A DNA stretch of 7,325 nt from an uncultured Flavobacteriales bacterium (GTDB lineage Bacteria > Bacteroidota > Bacteroidia > Flavobacteriales_D > Sanyastnellaceae), in contig CALKYI010000450.1 of the NCBI GenBank assembly GCA_938003665.1, positions 1 to 7,325 of the forward strand. The letters are read 5' to 3'. Positions 1-6,848 of the stretch are shown here, in pieces (position 1 is the first letter of the stretch; every line of letters begins with the position of its first letter). The notes under the pieces are model-generated. The model had not been told where the DNA came from and searched no databases. It saw only the letters and a list, made by a program, of their open reading frames with translations. The position numbers and the translations under genes are program-made.

Positions 1-1448
1 CGGCGAACGGTGAAGGTGAGCGCATTGCCGTGCACCGTTGCTACAGCGACAACGAGGAGGGCCGGTGGGCAGCCACGCAGATTTTCGACCTGCACAACCA
101 ACGCCAACAGCATTGGAAGGACATCGCCATCCTCTACCGGACGAACGCCCAGTCGCGTTCATTTGAGGAAAGCTTGCGCAAACTCAATGTGCCCTACCGC
201 ATCTACGGAGGCCTGTCGTTCTACCAGCGCAAAGAGATCAAGGACCTCATCGCCTACTTCCGGCTCACGGCCAACCCCCGGGACGACGAAGCGCTGAAGC
301 GCATCATCAACTACCCCACCCGCGGCATTGGCAAAACCACCATGGATCGGCTCCTTGTGGAATCGACCGAACGCGACGTCAGCATTTGGGACCTCGTGAC
401 CGACGACCTGGCCCCGCCCACCAGCGTCAAAGGAGCGAGCCTGCGTAAGGTCCAAGACTTCGTACAGATGATGCGGGGATTCGCTGCGGAATTGGACACC
501 AAGGATGCCCACGACCTCGGGATGCACATCGCCAAGCACACCGGGCTCGTGCACACACTCTACCAAGACAAAACCCCCGAAGGCGTCGCCCGCTACGACA
601 ACGTGCAGGAATTGCTGAACGGGATGAAGTCCTTCGTCGAGCAGGCGAAGGAGACCGACCCGGATGCCTTTGCGTCATTGGGTGACTTCTTGCTAGACGT
701 TGCTTTGTTGACCGATGCCGATCAGGACGATGGGGATGAAAACAAGGTCAGCATGATGACCATCCACGCCGCCAAGGGCTTGGAGTTTGAAAACGTCTTC
801 ATTGTCGGTTTGGAAGAGGAACTGTTCCCGTCATCCATGGCCCTGCAATCCCGGGCGGACCTCGAGGAGGAACGTCGCTTGTTCTATGTGGCCCTTACCC
901 GGGCCAAACGCACCTGCGCGCTCAGCTACGCCTTAACCCGTTACAAATGGGGACAACTCATCCAAGCGGAGCCCAGTCGTTTCATTGAAGAGATCAACAG
1001 CGATTGCCTCATCATGCCTTCGGCCCAGCAAGCCAAACCCACGCCGTTCGCGGGTGGGACCAGCTTCGAGGCGCAGCGCAAGAATTGGCAGTCCATGGGC
1101 AGCGGCAACCCCGGCGCTGCATTCGACCGGATGGCCGCGAAAAAGAAAGCCACCGGCGCACCACCGGCGCACCCGTTCAAAAAGAAACCGGCCCAGCCGC
1201 CCGTCTCCAGCTCGGGCAAGCGCATGGCACGTGTGGAATCCACTGCCTCCGCACCCGCCGCACCAAGCGACGGGCCCGTCGAGGGCATTGCTGAAGGCGT
1301 CAACGTCTGGCATGAAAAGTTCGGAAAGGGCAAGGTGCTCCGGGTCGAAGGCGCCAGCCCCAATGAAAAGGCCACGGTCTTCTTTCCGAAGGCGGGACAG
1401 AAGCAACTGCTCTTGAAGTTCGCTAAACTTGAAATCATCAACCCGTGA
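1..1448 (+). CDS. pcrA: UvrD/PcrA-type ATP-dependent DNA helicase, C-terminal part (5' truncated by window edge)
   Basis: This is a superfamily 1A 3'-5' DNA helicase of the UvrD/PcrA/Rep group, which unwinds DNA in repair and replication and clears proteins from DNA. The reading frame is open from base 3, so the N-terminal part with the Walker A motif lies outside the window and 481 residues are visible. Seen in order: motif IV (IAILYRTNAQSR) near 120-160; the helix-rich 2B region with RKEIKDLIAYFRL and YPTRGIGKTT near 225-340; motif V (MMTIHAAKGLEFENVFIVGL) near 750-815; motif VI (RRLFYVALTRAKR) near 870-911. An Ala/Pro/Lys-rich linker (about 1020-1290) follows, then a small C-terminal domain (VWHEKFGKGKVLRVEG, about 1300-1445) typical of PcrA rather than Rep. 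That tail is why I prefer PcrA; uvrD is the alternative name. The stop TGA shares one base with the next ATG. Confidence 0.93.
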   Translation, partial: ANGEGERIAVHRCYSDNEEGRWAATQIFDLHNQRQQHWKDIAILYRTNAQSRSFEESLRKLNVPYRIYGGLSFYQRKEIKDLIAYFRLTANPRDDEALKRIINYPTRGIGKTTMDRLLVESTERDVSIWDLVTDDLAPPTSVKGASLRKVQDFVQMMRGFAAELDTKDAHDLGMHIAKHTGLVHTLYQDKTPEGVARYDNVQELLNGMKSFVEQAKETDPDAFASLGDFLLDVALLTDADQDDGDENKVSMMTIHAAKGLEFENVFIVGLEEELFPSSMALQSRADLEEERRLFYVALTRAKRTCALSYALTRYKWGQLIQAEPSRFIEEINSDCLIMPSAQQAKPTPFAGGTSFEAQRKNWQSMGSGNPGAAFDRMAAKKKATGAPPAHPFKKKPAQPPVSSSGKRMARVESTASAPAAPSDGPVEGIAEGVNVWHEKFGKGKVLRVEGASPNEKATVFFPKAGQKQLLLKFAKLEIINP

Positions 1449-2122
1449 TGCTCCGATTACGCATCCAATGCCGAAACTGGGGATTCGCGCTGGGCGTCGG
1501 CGCGCTCATGGTGGCCATGGGGTGCCGTCCAGAGCCGGACAACAACCTCGCACTCCACGTCACGGTCCTTCATGCCGACACCGGCAACCCCGCAGCGGAA
1601 ATTGACCTCGAATTGGAGCGTCGCGTGCTCGAGAACGGCGTGCTGAACGGGAACTACCAGCCCGTGGGATCCGCCACTTCCGATGCGGACGGATTGGCCC
1701 ATTTCTTTTTCAATCGGGTGAACGCACTGGATTACCAGCTCAATCTGGTCTCAACGGATTGGTTTCCCCGCTCGGATTTCATTCAGCCCGACGCTTTCCT
1801 GGCATCTTCAGAAGTTGAACACGCGACGGAAGCTACGCCCCGTGGGACGGTGCACATTCGCCTGGTCAATGCCTTTCCCCTTGATGAGAACGACAAAGTT
1901 CAATTCCGGACATTGAATCCGCCCAGCGAGTACCTGACGTGCTCCAATGCGTGGGAGACCCACCTCGGCATGGAGGTCGATGTGGAGCGCACCTGCGATG
2001 TGGAAGCCGATCGCTACCTGCCCTTCCGGTACCATGTCACCCGCAACGGAGAACTCACAGAGCACCTCGACAGCCTCTGGGTCCCGCGGGGAGATCTCAC
2101 CGAACTGCTCATCGCTTACTGA
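1448..2122 (+). CDS. Predicted lipoprotein of unknown function
   Basis: I do not recognise a family for this 224-residue protein. The N-terminus has basic residues (R3, R5, R9), a hydrophobic stretch (about 11-24) and a lipobox-like site VAMGC with Cys26. This fits signal peptidase II cleavage and lipid attachment, although Ala at -3 and Met at -2 are not the favoured residues. The mature start CRPEPDNN is acidic, as in many Bacteroidota lipoproteins. Residues about 34-85 (LALHVTVLHADTGNPAAEID followed by a DADGLAHF turn) look like a beta-sandwich of the carboxypeptidase-regulatory/transthyretin type, by pattern only. Two cysteines about 20 residues apart in the C-terminal half could form a disulfide. 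The ATG at 1448 overlaps the helicase stop by one base; a GTG at 1445 is the only nearby alternative. Its own stop overlaps the hydrolase ATG, so expression is probably coupled to both neighbours. Confidence 0.8.
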   Translation: MLRLRIQCRNWGFALGVGALMVAMGCRPEPDNNLALHVTVLHADTGNPAAEIDLELERRVLENGVLNGNYQPVGSATSDADGLAHFFFNRVNALDYQLNLVSTDWFPRSDFIQPDAFLASSEVEHATEATPRGTVHIRLVNAFPLDENDKVQFRTLNPPSEYLTCSNAWETHLGMEVDVERTCDVEADRYLPFRYHVTRNGELTEHLDSLWVPRGDLTELLIAY

Positions 2123-2754
2123 TGCCCTATCATTCGTTTTCCGTTACCAAGACCGCCCGCTACTTCACTGCTGGCCCCGCCATTGCCGAAGCCAAGGGCG
2201 TGCTCATCGCCCTCCACGGCTACGGGCAGTTGCCGGAGTTTTTCATGAGGCGATTGCAACCCCTCGCGGATGCCGGTTGGGCCATCGTTGCGCCGGAGGG
2301 GCTGCATCGGTTCTACCTCGAAGGCGCGCATGGCCGCGTCGGAGCCTCTTGGATGACCAAAGAGGCGCGGGAAGACGACATCGCGGATTACGTGCACTAC
2401 CTCGATGCCCTTTCGGCTGAGTTGGGGTTGACGGAACAGCGACCCGTGTTGCTCGGATTTTCTCAAGGCGTCGCGACGGCCTCGCGTTGGGTCGCCATGG
2501 GCCAGACCGCCTTTAGCCGACTCATCCTTTGGTCAGGAGTGTTTCCCCCCGACTACCCCTGGGCATCGGGCACTGAACCCATGAAAGCGATGCGCGTGGA
2601 TGTCGCCTTGGGGACGGAAGACGCTTTCTTCGACGACTCCTTGCTCAAGACAACGGCCTCGGTGTTGGATGCGAATGCCGTTCCGTACACGACCCACTCG
2701 TTTGAAGGGGGGCACTCCATTGACGCTGACTTGTTGCAACGGTTGTTGGACTGA
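2122..2754 (+). CDS. Alpha/beta-hydrolase, phospholipase/carboxylesterase type
   Basis: A 210-residue serine esterase, close to the usual size of the small carboxylesterase/acyl-protein-thioesterase-like families. Seen in order: oxyanion-hole strand LIALHGYG (28-35), nucleophile elbow LLGFSQGVA with Ser114, the acid strand VALGTEDAFF with Asp167, and GGHSID with His198. The Ser-Asp-His triad is complete and correctly spaced for the fold. There is no signal peptide or membrane segment, so a cytoplasmic enzyme is expected. The substrate cannot be read from sequence; short-chain esters, lysophospholipids or acyl-thioesters are possible. The start chosen is the ATG inside TGATG, one base overlapping the lipoprotein stop. 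A longer in-frame reading from 1939 would run through the lipoprotein gene and adds residues with no hydrolase similarity. It lies third in the helicase-lipoprotein-hydrolase run and probably depends on an upstream promoter. Confidence 0.9.
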   Translation: MPYHSFSVTKTARYFTAGPAIAEAKGVLIALHGYGQLPEFFMRRLQPLADAGWAIVAPEGLHRFYLEGAHGRVGASWMTKEAREDDIADYVHYLDALSAELGLTEQRPVLLGFSQGVATASRWVAMGQTAFSRLILWSGVFPPDYPWASGTEPMKAMRVDVALGTEDAFFDDSLLKTTASVLDANAVPYTTHSFEGGHSIDADLLQRLLD

Positions 2755-2774
2755 CCGCTGGCGCCGTATTTTTG
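2745..2774 (+). promoter_or_regulatory. Predicted Bacteroidota promoter for the deiminase gene
   Basis: TATTTTTG at 2767-2774 matches the Bacteroidota -7 consensus TAnnTTTG exactly. GTTG at 2745-2748, 18 bp upstream, matches three of four bases of the -33 element TTTG; the usual spacing is about 19. The -33 part lies inside the 3' end of the hydrolase gene. The -7 box ends 14 bases before the deiminase ATG, giving an expected leader of roughly ten bases. Short motifs occur by chance, but both elements at the right distance in front of a gene make this the best-supported promoter here. Confidence 0.6.
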
Positions 2775-2788
2775 ACCAAACTGCAAGC

Positions 2789-4591
2789 ATGAACCGCTCA
2801 TTCAACCCCGCTTGGGGCCTGGCCGTGGTCTTCCTCACCGCGTGCACCGCCCTTCAAGCCCAACACATCACGTGGCCCCACGCCATCACCAAGGCCGAAC
2901 GCAATCACGTCGAACGCATCGGATTCGAACCCATCGCAACACGCGGCATCGAGACCCCGCCTCCATTTGATTCGCTGCGCACGGCGGCGGAATGGGAAGA
3001 GGTGGAAGCCTTGACCATTTCGTGGACCTCGTTTCCCTGCATCCAAAAGCAAATTGTCGCCGCTTCTAAGGAGGAATGCACCGTCATCATTTTTGCTGAC
3101 AACGTCGGTGAGGTCGAGAATTACTTGACAAGTTCCACGTGCGGAGGAGCGCTCGACTTGGAAAATGTGGAAATCGTCTCCGCGGAGTACAACAGCATTT
3201 GGATCCGTGACTACGGTGCCAACACGGTATACGGCAGCTGGAACGACGACCGGGTCTTGGTCGATTGGATGTACAACCGCCCGCGGCCCGATGACGATGT
3301 GATTCCCGATGTGCTCGGAGACCACATGGGGCTCGACGTGTACACCACGACTGCCGAACCAACCGACCTGATGAACACCGGCGGCAACTGGATGTCGGAT
3401 GGATTCGGAACAGCTTTTGCCTCGGAGCTCATCCTGGAAGAAAACGACGGAGGCAGTTCCTGGTGGACGGATTTCCCGGACCACAGCGAGGCCGAGGTTG
3501 ACCAAATCATTCAGGACTTCCACGGCGTGGACACGTACATCAAAATGCCGGTGCTGCCCTACGATGGCATCCACCACATTGACATGCACATGAAACTGCT
3601 CGACGAGAGCACCCTCCTCGTGGCGGAATACCCCATGGGCGTTGCGGACGGCCCGCAAATCAATGCGAACATCGATTACGTCCTGGCCAACTACACCACC
3701 AAGTGGGGAACGCCGTTCGATGTCATCCGCATCCCAAGTCCGCCCGAGCAAGGCTGGGGCTATCCCGACCAGAACGGCTGGTACTTGACCTACACGAACT
3801 CCGTGTTCGTCAACAACACGATTCTCCTCCCGACGTACTACACAGAGTATGACACCACGGCCATTCGCATCTACGAAGAGGCCTTGCCGGGCTACGAAAT
3901 CGTGGGCATTGACTGCGACAACAACGGTTCAGCGATCATTTCCTTGAGCGGCGCCATCCACTGCATCACCCACACCGTTGGCGTGGAAGACCCGCTGATG
4001 ATCAGCCACCTGCCGTTGCCAGACACAGAAGATGACCAAAACGACTACCAAGTGGATGCTTACCTGAGCCACCGCAGCGGCATCGAAACGGCCACCCTTC
4101 ACTGGGCAACCGACCCGGCCGGTGAATGGACGTCTGTGAGCATGAGCGCCACGGATGACGCGGGCAATTGGGCGGCAGCCATCCCGGCCCATCCACAAGG
4201 CACAACGCTCTACTACTACATCGAAGGCGAGGCCACCTCGGGCAAAGTGGGCGCCCGTCCCATGCCGGCGCCAGAAGGCTGGTGGAGTTTTGAGGTCATC
4301 GATCCGACAGTGGGCATCGATGAGTTGGACGCTTCGCCAATGGCAGCGGCCTACCCCAACCCCGCTTCTGCCATCACCAGCATCCCCCTGGAATTGCGCA
4401 GCGGCACTTCAGGCAGCCTTGTGGTGTACAATGCACTCGGCGCGCAGGTCGATGTGCTCCACCAAGGACACTTCCCGGCAGGCCGATCGAATTACTTCGT
4501 GCACGCCAACCGACTGGCGGCCGGGCCGTACCTCATCGTCTTTCAAACCGACGAAGGCGAGCAATGGTCCCAGCACTTGATGGTCAAGTGA
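2789..4591 (+). CDS. Secreted peptidylarginine-deiminase-family protein with T9SS C-terminal sorting domain
   Basis: A 600-residue exported enzyme of the agmatine deiminase/Porphyromonas-type peptidylarginine deiminase (PPAD) family, which hydrolyses a guanidino group to a ureido group plus ammonia. Residues 1-24 form a signal peptide (AVVFLTACTALQA, then Gln25). The deiminase domain spans about 65-400: WIRDYGA with Asp141, an NRPRP motif with Arg164 and Arg166, MNTGGNW (195-201), HHIDMHMK with His263-x-Asp265, and AIHCITH with Cys392 as predicted nucleophile. These match the family's catalytic Asp, His-x-Asp and Cys. Residues about 403-505 look Ig-like, as in PPAD. The last part (about 518-600) begins YPNPAS and ends in QHLMVK, a type-A T9SS sorting domain, so surface display or secretion is expected. 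The ATG at 2789 sets the signal peptide right at the N-terminus. PPAD is 556 residues as I recall. Whether the substrate is peptidyl-arginine, free arginine or an agmatine-like compound is inference. Confidence 0.9.
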   Translation: MNRSFNPAWGLAVVFLTACTALQAQHITWPHAITKAERNHVERIGFEPIATRGIETPPPFDSLRTAAEWEEVEALTISWTSFPCIQKQIVAASKEECTVIIFADNVGEVENYLTSSTCGGALDLENVEIVSAEYNSIWIRDYGANTVYGSWNDDRVLVDWMYNRPRPDDDVIPDVLGDHMGLDVYTTTAEPTDLMNTGGNWMSDGFGTAFASELILEENDGGSSWWTDFPDHSEAEVDQIIQDFHGVDTYIKMPVLPYDGIHHIDMHMKLLDESTLLVAEYPMGVADGPQINANIDYVLANYTTKWGTPFDVIRIPSPPEQGWGYPDQNGWYLTYTNSVFVNNTILLPTYYTEYDTTAIRIYEEALPGYEIVGIDCDNNGSAIISLSGAIHCITHTVGVEDPLMISHLPLPDTEDDQNDYQVDAYLSHRSGIETATLHWATDPAGEWTSVSMSATDDAGNWAAAIPAHPQGTTLYYYIEGEATSGKVGARPMPAPEGWWSFEVIDPTVGIDELDASPMAAAYPNPASAITSIPLELRSGTSGSLVVYNALGAQVDVLHQGHFPAGRSNYFVHANRLAAGPYLIVFQTDEGEQWSQHLMVK

Positions 4592-4608
4592 TCTGAACTT
4601 CAAGCAAC

Positions 4609-4637
4609 AAAAAGGCCCGCGTCGAGCGGGCCTTTTT
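4609..4637. terminator. Symmetric rho-independent terminator between convergent genes
   Basis: A perfect 12-bp inverted repeat, AAAAAGGCCCGC and GCGGGCCTTTTT, encloses a 5-base loop GTCGA. Read on the plus strand the GC stem is followed by a T-run, and on the minus strand the same holds, so it can stop transcription from both sides. It sits 17 bases after the deiminase stop and 17 bases past the stop of the minus-strand BI-1 gene. Confidence 0.93.
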
Positions 4638-4654
4638 CGTTTGTGCTTGCCGCA

Positions 4655-5380
4655 TCAATCCCGGCGGCCGAGGAGCCGTAGCAAAAACAAGAAGAGGTTG
4701 ACGAAATCCAAGTACAGGCTGGTCGCGCCGAGGATGGCCAACTTGGAACCGGTTTCTGATCCGTATTCGATGCCGGCTGCGATGCGCTTGAGCTTCTGGG
4801 TATCGTAGGCGATAAGGCCCGTGAAAATCAAAACCCCACCTACGCTGATGATGTAATCCAATGAAGGCGAGCCGATGAACCAATTCACAAAGCTGGCGAT
4901 GATGATGCCGATGAGGGCCATCATCAGCAGGCTGCCGAAGCGGGTCAGGTCGGTTTGCGTGGTGTAACCGAGGATGGCCATCACCGCAAACGTCGCGGCG
5001 GTAATCATGAATACCTGCGCAATGCTCGACATGGCATACACGAGGAAGATGCTGCTCAGCGAGATGCCCATGACGGCGCTGAAGGCGATAAAGAGCAAGG
5101 TCAGCCCGGTGCTAGACCACCGCTGAAAGCCCATGTTCATGGCGAGGATGAAGCCCAACGGGGCGAGCATCACCACCCAGCCGAGGCCGCTCATGGCACC
5201 GGTTTCGGTGTTGAAGAGCTGCATGATGAAACCGGATTCAACCGTGTAGTAGGCCGCCGTGGCCGTGACCACCAACCCGGCAACCATCCAGCTGAAGACG
5301 TTGGCGATAAAACGCGAGACCACGGACTCGTCTTGGATGAGCGCGTCGTCAAAAATTCGAGGCGATTCAAATTCGTTCAT
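4655..5380 (-). CDS. Bax inhibitor-1/YccA family membrane protein
   Basis: A 241-residue integral membrane protein of the BI-1 (UPF0005/TMBIM) family; relatives such as Bacillus subtilis YetJ are pH-sensitive calcium-leak channels, and E. coli YccA modulates the protease FtsH. Seven hydrophobic segments are visible, at about 24-46, 65-83, 91-115, 119-140, 149-170, 175-193 and 213-238. Family signatures are GLIAYDTQKLK with Asp193 at the end of helix 6 and LYLDFVNLFLFLLRLLG with Asp225 in helix 7. These probably correspond to the paired aspartates of YetJ (Asp171/Asp195 as I recall), with a slightly longer loop between them here. The N-terminus MNEFESPRIFDD is acidic and cytosolic-looking, with no signal peptide. 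The ATG at 5378-5380 is the natural start. It follows folE2 by 77 bases on the same strand, with a -7-like box just upstream. The physiological role here is not known from sequence. Confidence 0.93.
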   Translation of the reverse strand: MNEFESPRIFDDALIQDESVVSRFIANVFSWMVAGLVVTATAAYYTVESGFIMQLFNTETGAMSGLGWVVMLAPLGFILAMNMGFQRWSSTGLTLLFIAFSAVMGISLSSIFLVYAMSSIAQVFMITAATFAVMAILGYTTQTDLTRFGSLLMMALIGIIIASFVNWFIGSPSLDYIISVGGVLIFTGLIAYDTQKLKRIAAGIEYGSETGSKLAILGATSLYLDFVNLFLFLLRLLGRRD

Positions 5381-5384
5381 GCCG

Positions 5385-5392
5385 CAAATGTG
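5385..5392 (-). promoter_or_regulatory. Possible -7 box for the BI-1 gene
   Basis: On the minus strand the bases read CACATTTG, matching seven of eight positions of TAnnTTTG (first base C instead of T, if the free positions are counted as matches). The box ends only four bases before the ATG, so transcription would begin at or very near the start codon. No convincing -33 TTTG is visible about 19 bases upstream. Tentative. Confidence 0.35.
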
Positions 5393-5457
5393 GGAAGAAA
5401 AGCCGCTTCAGTGGCTCTGCCCTTTCGCCAAAAATTCCTTCCGAGGGTGATTGCAGC

Positions 5458-6377
<920 letters not shown>

Positions 6378-6378
<1 letters not shown>

Positions 6379-6800
6379 TATGAGGCTCCGTAGTAGTCCG
6401 CATAGTTGTTCTCTGTTTCATAGAGGCGGACACGTTCGAGAGTACAACCGTTCTCCTGGATGATTGGTTCAAGTTGTTCCCAGATTGCGATGACCAAATT
6501 CTCGACGGAGGTCTGTTTTCCTTTCATCCACGGAACATCCAAATTGAGGTTCTTGTGGTCCAGCGGCTCCTCCACCTTGTCCTTGATGATGGCCTTCAAA
6601 TCCGTGAAGTTGATGAAGTAGCCCGTGGCTTCGTCGATTTCACCGCGCACGGTGACGAACACCTCGTAATTGTGCCCGTGCCAATTGGGATTGGCACACT
6701 TACCGAACACCTCGAAATTCTTCTCGGCATCCCAGGCGTCGTTCCAAAGGCGGTGCGCGGCATTGAAGCGCGCTCGGCGGGTGATGGTGACTTGTTTCAT
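6378..6800 (-). CDS. 6-pyruvoyl-tetrahydropterin synthase/6-carboxytetrahydropterin synthase family protein
   Basis: A 140-residue enzyme of the PTPS/QueD family acting on dihydroneopterin triphosphate. Zinc ligands are visible as His16 (FNAAHRL) and His41/His43 (NWHGHNY). The catalytic Cys35 lies in GKCANPNWHGHNY, the Asp81-His82 pair in LDHKNLNLDVP, and a pterin-anchoring Glu128 in RLYETENN; TSVENL (97-102) is also family-typical. The Cys-to-His spacing is CxxxxxHGH. This matches animal PTPS (which I recall as GKCNNPNGHGHNY), whereas E. coli QueD has CxxxHGH. Cys35 also argues against PTPS-III, which uses Glu there. The product is therefore either 6-pyruvoyl-tetrahydropterin or 6-carboxytetrahydropterin, and sequence alone does not decide. 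The start is the ATG at 6800, just before MKQVTITRRARF; a longer open frame to 6974 is antisense to the epimerase gene and carries no family sequence. It is the first gene of the folE2 pair, with a -7 box 12 bases upstream. Confidence 0.93.
6386..6389 (-). promoter_or_regulatory. Shine-Dalgarno-like GGAG for folE2
   Basis: Minus-strand GGAG lies seven bases before the folE2 ATG, inside the last codons of the PTPS gene. It stands out because the other starts in the window have no comparable purine-rich site. It could be a coincidence of coding sequence (a Gly codon followed by Ala). Confidence 0.35.
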
Positions 6801-6812
6801 CTGACTCGGCTG

Positions 6813-6820
6813 CAAAGATA
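6813..6820 (-). promoter_or_regulatory. -7 box for the PTPS-folE2 operon
   Basis: Minus-strand TATCTTTG is an exact match to TAnnTTTG and a very common form of the Bacteroidota -7 element. It ends 12 bases before the PTPS ATG, so the leader would be only a few bases. No clear -33 TTTG is present at the expected spacing; that region is occupied by the -7 box of the divergent gene. Confidence 0.6.
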
Positions 6821-6836
6821 CGCCATGTACCTTTCT

Positions 6837-6844
6837 TACCTTTG
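6837..6844 (+). promoter_or_regulatory. -7 box for the heptose epimerase gene
   Basis: TACCTTTG is an exact match to TAnnTTTG. It ends four bases before the ATG at 6849, which would place transcription initiation at or next to the start codon. No -33 TTTG lies about 19 bases upstream; the complement of the opposite -7 box lies there instead. Confidence 0.5.
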
Positions 6845-6848
6845 GCGC

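Noticed and set aside
1020..1290. Low-complexity Ala/Pro/Lys region as a possible repeat or separate gene
   Set aside because: It is in frame with the helicase and matches the variable linker before the PcrA C-terminal domain; no regular repeat unit was found.
1939..2121. Upstream extension of the hydrolase frame
   Set aside because: It lies inside the lipoprotein gene in another frame and adds Arg/Pro-rich residues typical of an out-of-frame reading of GC-rich coding DNA.
2600..2788. Upstream extension of the deiminase frame
   Set aside because: It would overlap the hydrolase's catalytic His region in another frame and bury the signal peptide in the middle of the protein.
5395..5416. Possible terminator after folE2
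   Set aside because: AGCC and GGCT pair for only four bases around an 8-base loop, with TTTTCTT following on the minus strand. This is too weak to call.
6825..6848. Earlier in-frame ATG for hldD at 6825
   Set aside because: The eight added residues are not expected before the MIVITGSAG start of the family, and the codon lies upstream of the -7 box.
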